A stretch of 64,000 bases of DNA, taken from positions 1 through 64,000 of the forward strand of contig FOEK01000008.1 of assembly GCA_900110635.1 (NCBI GenBank), read 5' to 3'. Under the pieces are notes generated by a model. That model was not told where the DNA came from, did not search any database, and saw only the letters and a program-made list of their open reading frames with translations. Positions 1 to 8,121 of this stretch are shown here, one piece after another. The stretch's first letter is position 1. Each line of letters begins with the position of its first letter. Origin of the DNA: Lachnospiraceae bacterium NE2001 (GTDB lineage: Bacteria; Bacillota; Clostridia; Lachnospirales; Lachnospiraceae). Both the position numbers and the translations under genes were made by a program.

Positions 1-88
1 ACCTATGTGCAATCGGGGACACACCTATGTGCAATCGGGGACACACCTATGTGCAATGGGGACAGTCCCCATTGCACTTCCCATTGCA
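1..88. repeat. REP-like palindromic/tandem repeat cluster
   Basis: A 22-base unit beginning ACCTATGTGCAATCGGGGAC occurs twice in tandem (1-22, 23-44). A third, diverged copy from 45 turns into a perfect inverted repeat, GTGCAATGGGGAC / GTCCCCATTGCAC with a single central base (51-77). Related half-units (CCATTGCAC, TTTTGCAC) continue to about 96, just past the stop codon of the M14-like gene. Such GTGCAAT-GGGGAC modules resemble the REP-type elements scattered in clostridial genomes. No associated transposase is visible here, and the array is cut by the window edge. Confidence 0.7.
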
Positions 89-98
89 CTTTTGCACA

Positions 99-1046
99 TT
101 ACATGTCTACAATGCGGGCAAGCAGGGAGCCCATTTCGATGGCTGGATATTCCCTGATGGCCGTTATGGTACCGCTGGTTGGAGCAACCACCTTCTGCTC
201 CACGGTTCCGGTCAGTACGTTGACAACTGAGCCGATAAGCATTCCAGCTTCAACCTTATCGTGAACATCTACATTTGGAATAAATATACCACTGCTTTCT
301 GAGTTGATGTAAGTCACCTGATTGTCTCGGGCAACGTGAGGCTTCTTAATCTGACGGATCTCGCCCTGCCACATCCCCAGTTCCTTCATAACTGCGAAGA
401 TACCATCAACCAGCTGATTGCCATATTTCTGATCTATCTTGTAGGCGGTAGTTGATTCGGTTACGCAGGAAATGACACCGCGCTGATTCAGCTCGTACAC
501 AAGGCTTCCGTTCTTAACCTGATTGGACGGATGAATCCAGACCATATCGGTATTCAGCTTGCTGGCGTATGGCATAATATCATCCACCATATCGTCATTC
601 ATTCTGATCTGTGGAATCTCCTTCAGGTACAGGTCGCTGCCGTGAATATCTAAGCAGAACTCAGCCTTTGGGCCATCCTCGCTGCTAATGATATCATCTA
701 TCAGACAGCTGGCAGCGTACTCGCCAACTGCTCCACTCTTGGCACCTGGGAAGAGCTCGTTCATGTCCAGCTCTGGACCAGGAATCTCGCGGGTTTTCGC
801 CTCGAGAGCCAGTGGGTTGACATATGGATATACATCTACGATACCAGTCAGGTTGGCATAGTTTTCTTTGATTCTGCGTATTACTTCGTAGCAGATGTAC
901 ATTCCCTGAAGCTCATCGCCATAGATACCGGATACGAGAGCGATGCGCTTTTCATTTCCGGTTATCACGTCAGGCGTGAGTCTGTTCTTTTTTATCTTTA
1001 GGACCTCATTTACCATGAGGTTTACTCTTGCTACTGTTTCTATCAT
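99..1046 (-). CDS. M14-family succinylglutamate desuccinylase/aspartoacylase-like protein
   Basis: A 315-residue protein of the zinc-dependent AstE/AspA branch of the M14 carboxypeptidase clan, whose members deacylate N-acyl amino acids or related amides. Visible family features are the SGIYGDELQG segment (residues 39-48), the NPLALEAKTRE-to-FPG substrate loop (78-101), CLDIHGS with H135 as the third zinc ligand, and a C-terminal beta-rich domain resembling a lipoyl/biotinyl-type hammerhead. In the usual HxxE zinc motif the histidine is replaced by Tyr42 (TAT codon), while Glu45 remains; the enzyme may be altered or inactive. ATG is preceded by AAAGGAAC. It is the last gene of the housekeeping run, separated from recN by a repeat. 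Substrate unknown. Confidence 0.75.
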   Translation of the reverse strand: MIETVARVNLMVNEVLKIKKNRLTPDVITGNEKRIALVSGIYGDELQGMYICYEVIRRIKENYANLTGIVDVYPYVNPLALEAKTREIPGPELDMNELFPGAKSGAVGEYAASCLIDDIISSEDGPKAEFCLDIHGSDLYLKEIPQIRMNDDMVDDIMPYASKLNTDMVWIHPSNQVKNGSLVYELNQRGVISCVTESTTAYKIDQKYGNQLVDGIFAVMKELGMWQGEIRQIKKPHVARDNQVTYINSESSGIFIPNVDVHDKVEAGMLIGSVVNVLTGTVEQKVVAPTSGTITAIREYPAIEMGSLLARIVDM

Positions 1047-1080
1047 GTTATTGTTCCTTTATATATCAAGTTCAGGATTA

Positions 1081-1218
1081 CACCTCATCAGTCAGCTTCG
1101 CTGACAGCTTGTCTCGTCTCCGACTCGGTCAATCGGCCTAAGACGTGTGCCACTGGCACACAGGCCGTCCCTCAAGGGGAAGCCATTTGGCACACAGGCC
1201 GTCCTCAAGGGGAAGGCT
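1081..1218. repeat. Dispersed intergenic repeat with small hairpin
   Basis: The gap between recN and the M14-like gene starts with CACCTCATCAGTCAGCTTCG, containing the hairpin GTCAGC-TTC-GCTGAC. It ends with two direct copies of GGCACACAGGCC followed by GTCC(C)TCAAGGGGAAG (from 1155 and from 1189). The same CACCTCATC...CTCAAGGG(G)AA skeleton recurs at 7828-7880 between ispA and xseB, so this is a mobile or duplicated intergenic element and not unique sequence. It lies inside a transcribed operon. Confidence 0.65.
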
Positions 1219-1221
1219 GGT

Positions 1222-2877
1222 TTAGCGGGTGAGCATCTCGCGGGCTGCAGCGATGACGCTGTCGGTTACGCTTGCTCCGCCCAGCAGGCGGGCCAGTTCC
1301 ATCACTCTTCCTTCGTCATCCAGGCGTTTGATGCCGGTGTGTGTTTTCTCTCCCACAACCTCTTTCTCGATCACGAAGGCTGTATCAGCACAAGCCGCAA
1401 TCTGTGGCAAATGTGTTATGGAGATGATCTGTCTCGAGGAGGCAAGGCGCTTCATGGTTTCGCCAACCTTCTCAGCCGTGATACCGCTGATTCCCACATC
1501 GATCTCGTCGAATATCAGAGTTGGTGTATCTGCCGCTTCGGATACCACGGATTTGATTGCAAGCATTACTCGGGAAAGCTCGCCTCCAGAGGCTACATTC
1601 ACCAGAGGCCTCATAGCTTCGCCAACATTTGTGGATATAATGAACTCCGCAATATCATTTCCATTCGCAGTAAAATTATCAGACTTGTCAAATGACATAT
1701 CAAAGCGAACGTCGTTGAAGTTGAGCTCCTTCATTGCATCGGATATAACCTTGCACAGCTTCTTCGCAGTCTTCTTTCTGGCCGCAGTCAGTTTATCGGA
1801 CTTTTCTGCAAGACGCTTCTCAGACTCCTTCTGTTCCTTCTCAAGAGACCTGAGTGTGTCCTCAAAGGACGCCAGGTCCTCTTCCTCTTTCTTCAGGTTA
1901 TCCAGGGTCGCCAGGACATCGGTAATCGTCCTGCCATAGCGTGCCTTCAAAGTGTTGATAAGATTCAGACGCTCCTCAGCAGTTCGAAGAGTTTCCTCGT
2001 CGTATTCCATTTCACTAATATAATCAGCAAGCTGTCTGTTAAAGTCACTGATCAGCGAATCAATATCGGTCAAGGTGCTGATGAGGGACTCTGCGTTCTC
2101 ATCGTAACGAGTTAGTTCTGAAATGCTACTAAGTGCATCGGACACCAGACTTCCGCCTGAATGGTCATTGTCGTAGCCCATCTCCCGCTCAACGCGTGAG
2201 GTTATCTCTGCGATATTCTGGGCGTTGCTGGCCTTCCTGTAAAGCTCCTCCAGCTCGTCGTCCTCACCCTCCTTGAGACGGGCGGACTCGATATCATTTA
2301 TCTCATACTGGATGTAATCGAGGCGCTTTGCACGCTCAGTCTCATCCATATTCAGGCTTCCGAGTTTATCTGAAATGTCACGATAGGCCTTATACTCATC
2401 AGCAACAGCCTGCTTCAGGCCAGCGATGGCCGTGTCATAGGAATCCACTATCTCAAGATGGCGCGATGCCTTGAGAAGGGTTCTCTGCTCGTGCTGGGCG
2501 TGAAGACTAATAAGCTTCTCTGCCACCTTCTTCAGCTTTGCCACGGTAACAGTTCTGTCATTTATACGGTTAATTGATTTGCCGCCAGCGAGTCTTCGTG
2601 AAATGAGAAGCTCGCCGTCCTGGACTTCTATCTCATCCTCAGCAAGTGACGCTGCCAGAGTGTCATCCACTGAGAAAAGTAATTCAACCATTCCATCCTT
2701 CTCGGGATTCCTGAGAAGTGTTGCATCGAAACGGCCACCAAGGCCTATTCCAATGGAACCTATAATTATGGACTTGCCGGCGCCGGTCTCACCGGTCAGG
2801 ATATTCAGACCTTCGGCGAAATCCACATCCAGCTCATCGATGAGAGCCAGATTAACAATATGTAAGTTTACAAGCAT
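1222..2877 (-). CDS. recN: DNA repair protein RecN
   Basis: RecN is an SMC-like ATPase that tethers DNA ends during double-strand-break repair. The 551 residues show the full layout: N-terminal nucleotide-binding half with Walker A GETGAGKS (29-36), a long central coiled coil rich in E, K, L and R (about 155-360), and a C-terminal half with the signature ASGGELSRVMLAIK and Walker B TLIFDEIDVGISG. The length is normal. ATG is preceded by AGAGGAATAACACAAA. In many Firmicutes argR lies directly upstream of recN; here the 66-base gap to nadK holds no gene. Confidence 0.96.
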   Translation of the reverse strand: MLVNLHIVNLALIDELDVDFAEGLNILTGETGAGKSIIIGSIGIGLGGRFDATLLRNPEKDGMVELLFSVDDTLAASLAEDEIEVQDGELLISRRLAGGKSINRINDRTVTVAKLKKVAEKLISLHAQHEQRTLLKASRHLEIVDSYDTAIAGLKQAVADEYKAYRDISDKLGSLNMDETERAKRLDYIQYEINDIESARLKEGEDDELEELYRKASNAQNIAEITSRVEREMGYDNDHSGGSLVSDALSSISELTRYDENAESLISTLTDIDSLISDFNRQLADYISEMEYDEETLRTAEERLNLINTLKARYGRTITDVLATLDNLKKEEEDLASFEDTLRSLEKEQKESEKRLAEKSDKLTAARKKTAKKLCKVISDAMKELNFNDVRFDMSFDKSDNFTANGNDIAEFIISTNVGEAMRPLVNVASGGELSRVMLAIKSVVSEAADTPTLIFDEIDVGISGITAEKVGETMKRLASSRQIISITHLPQIAACADTAFVIEKEVVGEKTHTGIKRLDDEGRVMELARLLGGASVTDSVIAAAREMLTR

Positions 2878-2943
2878 TTTGTGTTATTCCTCTATCTTTC
2901 TGCCTGCCATATTTTTATTGTTGATTGCTGTTTTTTTACACGT

Positions 2944-3828
2944 TTACTGGTTTGCTGTGCTGTCAACATCCTTGTAAACGATCTTCTTCTTCAATATTTC
3001 GTACACGCTGGACTCTTCCAGGCGGATCATCTTAAAGACATTCGGAGACGCAGTGATGGTAACTATGTCCCCAGGGATCACCTTGAGGTTGTGAGCGCCG
3101 TCGAAGGAAACCAGCCCGATATTATCGGAATCCTTGCGCTTCTCTATCATTTCAAGAGTGATCTTGTCACCTACGCCAAATACCACGCTTCTGCTGGTCA
3201 GGGAGTAAGGCGAGATTGGAGTCATCACCATAAGTCTGGCATCGGGCTGAACGATTGGGCCGCCAGCCGACAGATTATAGCTGGTGGAGCCGGTTGGTGT
3301 TGAGAGTATAATACCGTCCGCCTCGATAGTGTCGAAATATTTGTCATTAACATTTATCTTAACCGCGATGAGTCTCAGGGAGTTCTCACGGGCAAGAACT
3401 ATATCATTCAGGGCATCGTGGGGATCTGACATTTCAGGAGATGATTCATATTTAAAGCTCACTGAACCGGACAGCATCATCCTGTCTTCCAGCACGAATT
3501 CGCCCTCCATCAATCGACGGATCATATGGTCAATCTCGGACACGATGACCTCGGTCATAAATCCAACAACGCCAAGATTTACGCCGACCACCGGAATATC
3601 GGTGCCCGCAAGCTCGTGGGACACGCGAAGCATGGTGCCGTCGCCGCCCAGCACAATAACAGCTTCCACGCCAGACAGGCTCTGTCTGATGGTGTCTGCG
3701 TTATCGACCACTACCAGGGATGCCTTGGCGCCAGCTGCCACTAGCTTGTCCAGAATCTGATGAGAGTATTTCAGTTGGACGTCCTTTAATTCATTTGCAA
3801 TTATCAGAAAGCTTTTAAAACCGTTCAT
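2944..3828 (-). CDS. nadK: NAD kinase
   Basis: ATP-dependent NAD kinase, which makes NADP from NAD in the cytoplasm. The 294 residues contain the diagnostic GGDGT motif (61-65), the segment GVNLGVVGFMTE, and the conserved ILSTPTGSTSYNLSAGGP substrate-binding stretch. The ATG starts one base after the tlyA stop codon and has only a weak upstream purine stretch (CTGGAT), so translation is probably coupled to tlyA. Gene symbol ppnK is a synonym. Confidence 0.95.
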   Translation of the reverse strand: MNGFKSFLIIANELKDVQLKYSHQILDKLVAAGAKASLVVVDNADTIRQSLSGVEAVIVLGGDGTMLRVSHELAGTDIPVVGVNLGVVGFMTEVIVSEIDHMIRRLMEGEFVLEDRMMLSGSVSFKYESSPEMSDPHDALNDIVLARENSLRLIAVKINVNDKYFDTIEADGIILSTPTGSTSYNLSAGGPIVQPDARLMVMTPISPYSLTSRSVVFGVGDKITLEMIEKRKDSDNIGLVSFDGAHNLKVIPGDIVTITASPNVFKMIRLEESSVYEILKKKIVYKDVDSTANQ

Positions 3829-3829
3829 A

Positions 3830-4756
3830 TCATTTATCCAGTGAAATGTGACTGTCCTCGACCAGTTTCTTTATAACATCGGTAAACTCGGTCCGAACAC
3901 TTGGGACCGGGTTATTTTTGTCTATTGCTTCGGTTTGGTCTGTTGTTTCGGTTTGGTCTGTTGTTTCGGTTTGGTCTGTTGTTTCGGTTTGGTCTGTTGT
4001 TTCGGTCTGGTCTGGGACCAGGTCGGTTTTCTTCAGGTGAATGAGGTACTCGATGTTGCCTTCAGGACCCTTCACTGGTGAATAGTCAAGGCCAAGCACC
4101 TGGAAACCAGAATCAGCGGCGTAGCCGATAACATTTTCAATTACTTCTATATGTACTGCCTTGTCGCGAACCACGCCCTTCTTGCCAACCTTCTCGCGGC
4201 CAGCCTCAAACTGCGGTTTGATAAGGCAGACTACTTCGCCATTTTCAGTGAGGAGTTCTCGAAGTGGTGGGAGCACCTTGGACAGTGAGATAAATGACAC
4301 GTCCACGGAGGCGAACTCTATCCTGTCATCTATATCCTCAGGCTTCACGTAACGGATGTTGGTCTTCTCCATACAGATGACGCGTTCGTCCTCGCGAAGC
4401 TTCCAGGCCAGCTGACCATAGCCCACGTCGACGGAATATACCTTGACGGCTCCATTTTGCAGCATGCAATCAGTGAATCCGCCAGTGGAGGCACCAACGT
4501 CCATGCATACCTTGCCAGCCAGTTCTATCGGGAAGACCTGCATAGCCTTCTCCAGCTTCAGGCCGCCGCGACTGACATATTTCAGCGTCTTGCCTCTGAC
4601 TTCTATCTTTGCAGTCTCTGGAAATGTGCTGCCAGCCTTATCTTCTTTTTCACCATCTACATATACAATACCTGACATTATGATGGCCTTGGCTTTCTCG
4701 CGGGACTCCGCAAGGCCCTGCTCAACCAGCATAACGTCTAGTCTTTTCTTACTCAT
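3830..4756 (-). CDS. tlyA: TlyA-family rRNA (cytidine-2'-O)-methyltransferase with repeat tail
   Basis: An N-terminal S4 RNA-binding domain (about 1-65, RLDVMLVEQGLAESREKAK) is followed by an FtsJ/RrmJ-type methyltransferase domain with a DVGASTGGFTDCML SAM-binding loop. Family members methylate ribosomal RNA; the exact site here is not known. The tail is odd: after the methyltransferase domain a hydrophilic T/D/Q/E-rich repeat is inserted (several copies of DQTETT) before a final helical segment that resumes family-like sequence. This makes the protein about 35 residues longer than usual. ATG is preceded by GAGAGGTGCT. It lies between dxs and nadK, the normal clostridial order. Confidence 0.92.
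   Translation of the reverse strand: MSKKRLDVMLVEQGLAESREKAKAIIMSGIVYVDGEKEDKAGSTFPETAKIEVRGKTLKYVSRGGLKLEKAMQVFPIELAGKVCMDVGASTGGFTDCMLQNGAVKVYSVDVGYGQLAWKLREDERVICMEKTNIRYVKPEDIDDRIEFASVDVSFISLSKVLPPLRELLTENGEVVCLIKPQFEAGREKVGKKGVVRDKAVHIEVIENVIGYAADSGFQVLGLDYSPVKGPEGNIEYLIHLKKTDLVPDQTETTDQTETTDQTETTDQTETTDQTEAIDKNNPVPSVRTEFTDVIKKLVEDSHISLDK
3931..4014. repeat. 18-bp in-frame minisatellite in tlyA
   Basis: The plus-strand unit CGGTTTGGTCTGTTGTTT is present four times without a mismatch (3931-4002), then continues as a diverged partial copy (CGGTCTGGTCTG). A degenerate remnant lies just before it (3921-3930). Because the unit is 18 bases, gain or loss of copies changes the TlyA C-terminal linker by six residues without breaking the frame. 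Perfect copies suggest recent or ongoing slippage. Confidence 0.9.
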
Positions 4757-4795
4757 AGCACCTCTCGGGTTATATACATTTTATTTTCATAAACC

Positions 4796-4820
4796 AACAA
4801 TTGAGAACCGTCCCTAGTTG
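4796..4820. repeat. Short REP-like remnant at dxs 3' end
   Basis: The stretch CAACAATTGAGAACCGTCCC followed by TAGTTG has inverted ends (CAAC/GTTG) and contains GAGAACCGTCCC. Its reverse, GGGACGGTTCTC, recalls the GGGGAC-type cores of the array at 1-88. It overlaps the dxs stop codon, so the repeat supplies the last codons or the stop. Assignment to the same repeat family is tentative. Confidence 0.4.
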
Positions 4821-6751
4821 GTGATTTTTTTGACGAGGTCGGTGTAGATGCTGTCCTCGTCGAGGCCTTGTTCTTCGCGGAGGCGTTTTACGCTGCCGTG
4901 CTGCAGAGTTTCGGACTTCACGCAGTAGTGGAGAAGTCGGCAGCATCTTGCTTGTGACGTGGAGTCAGAGCCGCGGGATGGACCCGTGCCGGAAAGCATA
5001 GTTGCCATTTCATAGGCAACGGCTTCGCCTATACTGCCCCTTTGCACTGACTCTTCGATAACTGCCACGAAGTCAAAGTTCTGAATAGTCTCGCGGATAC
5101 GGTCCGTATCCAGCGGAGTGATAAATCTAACATTTATAAGTTCAGGCTCATAGCCGTAGTTTTCCTTCAGCTTGTCACGGACTGCCGCCGCGGTCTGTAC
5201 CATACTACCCACAGCGAATATTGCCAGCGTGTGGGAACGGACCTCGCCGACCTGGGAGCTGAAATTGATCACCTCAGATTTACCCTCGATGAACTGGAAG
5301 GATTTGTCATCCATTTCAGTATAGGCGGCACCCTTTGGATATTTGATAACCACCGGACCATCTGCCGTCAAAGCATAGTCCATGGCATCCTCCAATTCCT
5401 TCGCACCCTTCGGTGCAATAACTGTAAGCCCAGGAATGCTTCGAAGATAGGATGTGTCGTAGATACCCATATGAGTTTCGCCATCCTCGCCCACGATTCC
5501 GGAACGATCCACCATTACTATCACGTGGAGCTTCTGGAGCGCCACATCGTGGAGAAGCTGATCATAACCTCTCTGCAGGAATGAACTGTAAATCGCAACC
5601 ACCGGTATATAGCCGCCCTTTGCCAGACCGGCCGCAAATGTCAGCGCGTGCTGCTCTGCTATTCCGACGTCGAAGCTCCTATCTGGATAAGCCTTCTGAA
5701 ATGCCCTTACGCCGGTTCCTCTGGACATGGCCGCAGTGATGGCAACTATACGCTTATCCTTTGCACCAATTGCCAGAAGCTTCTTGGAAAATATATCTGT
5801 GTAGGTCTGAACGGACTTTACTCTGAGAGCCTTGCCCGTCTCAGGATCAAATGGTCCAACACCGTGAAAATGCTCAGGATATCTCTCTGCTATCTTGTAG
5901 CCCTTGCCCTTCACCGTCTTCACGTGAACTATAACAGGACGCCCCAGTTTAAAGGCGTCGTTGAAAATCTCTACCATTTTATCTATATCGTGACCATCGA
6001 TCGGTCCGACGTAGGTGATGCCCATATCACCGAAAATAGTACCTGGCACAAAGAGATTCTTGATGGAGTCCTTAGACTTCTTGATACCCTTGGCAACCTT
6101 CTCGCCCACATTTGGAATATCCATCAGGGCATTCTCCACATTTGACTTTAGCTCGTTGTAGGACTTGCCCACACGGAACTTAGAAAGGCTGCTGGAGAGG
6201 CCGCCAACATTCTGTGAGATGGACATCTCGTTATCATTTAACACAATTAAAAGTGGCGACTTTAGGGCTGACAGCTGGTCAAGTGCTTCGAAGACCATAC
6301 CACCAGTCATGGAGCCGTCACCGATCACGGCACAGATACGCTCGCTGGTGCCTCGCATATCGCGGGCCTCCGCAAGTCCCATTGCCGCTGAAATCGAAGT
6401 AGAGCTGTGACCAGTGTTAAATGCATCCGACTCGGATTCACAGCTTTTAGGGAACCCGCTGATGCCTCCGTACTGACGCAGCTTGTAAAAGTCGTCCTTT
6501 CGGCCAGTGAGAATCTTGTGGGTGTAGGACTGATGCCCTACGTCAAATATTATCTTATCTTCAGGGAGATTCATACAAAGATGAAGTGCCATGGTAAGCT
6601 CCACAGCACCCAGATTAGACGCGAGATGTCCGCCTGTCTTTGACACACTGTTAATAATGAACTTGCGGATCTCATCAGCCAGGGCTGGCATCTCGGAAGG
6701 TTTTAAGTTCTTTATATCATTTTCCTGATTTATCTCGTCTAGTAAACTCAC
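4814..6751 (-). CDS. dxs: 1-deoxy-D-xylulose-5-phosphate synthase
   Basis: ThDP-dependent enzyme that condenses pyruvate and glyceraldehyde-3-phosphate, the first step of the MEP isoprenoid pathway. The 645 residues show the ThDP motif GDGSMTGGMVFEALDQ (from 144), the IDGHD segment, and the transketolase-like C-terminal half with RSGIVGEDGETH. The start is GTG at 6751, supported by AGGAG about 11 bases upstream and by alignment of the N-terminus to family sequence. Near the C-terminus an extra S/G/T-rich stretch with two adjacent cysteines (MLSGTGPSRGSDS, then ARCC) sits before the conserved HGSVKRLREEQGLD. This insertion is unusual. It lies downstream of ispA, as expected for a shared pathway. 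Confidence 0.95.
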   Translation of the reverse strand: MSLLDEINQENDIKNLKPSEMPALADEIRKFIINSVSKTGGHLASNLGAVELTMALHLCMNLPEDKIIFDVGHQSYTHKILTGRKDDFYKLRQYGGISGFPKSCESESDAFNTGHSSTSISAAMGLAEARDMRGTSERICAVIGDGSMTGGMVFEALDQLSALKSPLLIVLNDNEMSISQNVGGLSSSLSKFRVGKSYNELKSNVENALMDIPNVGEKVAKGIKKSKDSIKNLFVPGTIFGDMGITYVGPIDGHDIDKMVEIFNDAFKLGRPVIVHVKTVKGKGYKIAERYPEHFHGVGPFDPETGKALRVKSVQTYTDIFSKKLLAIGAKDKRIVAITAAMSRGTGVRAFQKAYPDRSFDVGIAEQHALTFAAGLAKGGYIPVVAIYSSFLQRGYDQLLHDVALQKLHVIVMVDRSGIVGEDGETHMGIYDTSYLRSIPGLTVIAPKGAKELEDAMDYALTADGPVVIKYPKGAAYTEMDDKSFQFIEGKSEVINFSSQVGEVRSHTLAIFAVGSMVQTAAAVRDKLKENYGYEPELINVRFITPLDTDRIRETIQNFDFVAVIEESVQRGSIGEAVAYEMATMLSGTGPSRGSDSTSQARCCRLLHYCVKSETLQHGSVKRLREEQGLDEDSIYTDLVKKITN

Positions 6752-6785
6752 TGGTGTAAATACTCCTATGTTTTAATACCGCGGA

Positions 6786-7805
6786 TTAGTTGTCGCGGTT
6801 GATGAGTTCTGTTATAAGCTCCACCATAAGGGTGCGAGCCGCCGACTCATCTGCTATCTCTTCGATAATTGAAATTGCTTTCTCTGAGCAGTCCTTCACG
6901 TACTGGCGGGACTTCTCAAGTCCCAGCTCGGAAACGTAGGTACTCTTCTCATTTCGCGCATCCTGATGCACCTCTTTGCCCAGCTTTGCAGCATCGCCGG
7001 TCACATCCAGGATGTCATCCTGCACCTGAAATGCCATTCCGATCAGATATCCAACCTGAGACAGGTCGTCAAGTATCTGGTCGTCTCTTCCTGCAAGAAG
7101 GGCGCCAATAATAAACGGCGCTTTAATCAGTGCGCAGGTCTTGTGATCATATATATAATCTCTATCTTCAGTGGTGGTTGGCATTCCTGACAGTTCTACG
7201 TCAAGGGCCTGACCACCAAGCATACCGTCAATTCCTGTCTCAAGAGCAAGCTCGCTCTGGGCTCTCACCAGACAATTGATGTAGTTTATTGAGTCTGATT
7301 TGTTTTTTACACGCTGTGTCTCAACAGCTATCAGCTTAGATACCATTTCATAGGCATAATTCAGCAGAGCGTCACCTGCAAGGATTGCCGTTGCCTCGTC
7401 AAATGCAACGTGAACCGTGGGCTTGCCTCTACGGAGGCTGTCGTTGTCCAGGGCCGGCAGGTCGTCGTGAATCAGCGAATGTGTGTGTATCATCTCAAGG
7501 GCAGTCATAAAGACATCGTAGGTCTCGATTCCTGACTTTTCTATAGGAACGGAGATGTACTCCTGGAAACTCTCCATATCTGAAGGAATATCAACGTTAT
7601 TTTCAATCGATGGATTCTTTGTCGCACTGCCGGAAAGCATCATATAGGTAAGATACAGGAGCGTCGGCCTGATCCTCTTGCCACCAGCGGAAACCGCGTA
7701 GTTCATAGCCTCCACCAGCTTTGAGGGGTAGCCCTCCGAATTGGGAAGGAGGTTCATCACCCGGTTATTTACAATAGATATTACATTTTCCAGTTCTTTA
7801 GTCAT
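6786..7805 (-). CDS. ispA: Polyprenyl (geranyl/farnesyl) diphosphate synthase
   Basis: Trans-isoprenyl diphosphate synthase, extending C5 units to geranyl/farnesyl diphosphate. Both aspartate-rich motifs are present: DDLPALD (114-120) and QDDILD in the C-terminal third; GGKRIRP lies at 41-47. I start it at the ATG at 7805 because AGAGGAATGCTAGT lies directly before it; the upstream in-frame ATG at 7835 falls in a dispersed repeat with no binding site. That gives 339 residues, longer than the usual near-295. The surplus is mostly an acidic insert at about residues 58-96, between the first helices and the catalytic motif. Confidence 0.93.
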   Translation of the reverse strand: MTKELENVISIVNNRVMNLLPNSEGYPSKLVEAMNYAVSAGGKRIRPTLLYLTYMMLSGSATKNPSIENNVDIPSDMESFQEYISVPIEKSGIETYDVFMTALEMIHTHSLIHDDLPALDNDSLRRGKPTVHVAFDEATAILAGDALLNYAYEMVSKLIAVETQRVKNKSDSINYINCLVRAQSELALETGIDGMLGGQALDVELSGMPTTTEDRDYIYDHKTCALIKAPFIIGALLAGRDDQILDDLSQVGYLIGMAFQVQDDILDVTGDAAKLGKEVHQDARNEKSTYVSELGLEKSRQYVKDCSEKAISIIEEIADESAARTLMVELITELINRDN

Positions 7806-7827
7806 ACTAGCATTCCTCTTTATTAGA

Positions 7828-7880
7828 CACCTCATCCGACCTCGTTACACTCGGCCACCTTCCTCTCAAGGGAAAGGCTT
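7828..7880. repeat. Dispersed intergenic repeat, second copy
   Basis: Sequence CACCTCATCCGACCTCG through CTCAAGGGAAAGGCT, with a short CCGA/TCGG hairpin. It shares its two ends with the element at 1081-1218, and differs in the hairpin centre. It occupies the gap between xseB and ispA and carries an in-frame ATG that artificially lengthens ispA. Confidence 0.65.
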
Positions 7881-7905
7881 TTAACAGTTTTGCCCGATCT
7901 TTGTG

Positions 7906-8109
7906 CTATTGAACGAGAGTTGGGTCGATTTCCTGAAGAGTCTTCTTTGTATCCTCCAGACTTGCTTTACATTTCTTTGCAAGGTTAACCCCTTCCTCGT
8001 AAAGCTTCATTGCGTCAGTAAGCTTGATTTTAGGATCTCCCAGTGCCTGATTGATCTCCGAAAGCCTCTTCATTCCTTCTTCTATATTGAAAACTGTATT
8101 ATCATCCAT
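7906..8109 (-). CDS. xseB: Exodeoxyribonuclease VII small subunit
   Basis: A 67-residue, all-helical small subunit of exonuclease VII, which partners XseA to degrade single-stranded DNA. It has the typical pattern of an N-terminal helix (FNIEEGMKRLSEI), the L-x-DAMKLYEEGV-x-L-x-KKC core and a C-terminal helix. A strong AGGAGGAGAG site lies before the ATG, and the start is 12 bases after the xseA stop, so the two are co-translated from one transcript. Confidence 0.93.
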   Translation of the reverse strand: MDDNTVFNIEEGMKRLSEINQALGDPKIKLTDAMKLYEEGVNLAKKCKASLEDTKKTLQEIDPTLVQ

Positions 8110-8121
8110 TTGTCTCTCCTC

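Noticed and set aside
1147-1939. Plus-strand open frames opposite recN (1147-1695, 1229-1939)
   Set aside because: They lie wholly antisense to a clear recN, show no family motif and have Ser/Arg/Cys-rich composition typical of antisense frames.
3921-4014. Short repeats in tlyA as a CRISPR array
   Set aside because: Units are contiguous, without spacers, and in frame with a real gene.
3848-4081. Plus-strand frame with repeated CCFGLV units
   Set aside because: It is only the complement of the tlyA minisatellite; no ribosome binding site and no domain.
7806-7835. Upstream ATG at 7835 as the ispA start
   Set aside because: It lies in a dispersed repeat without a ribosome binding site; the ATG at 7805 has AGAGGA at proper distance.
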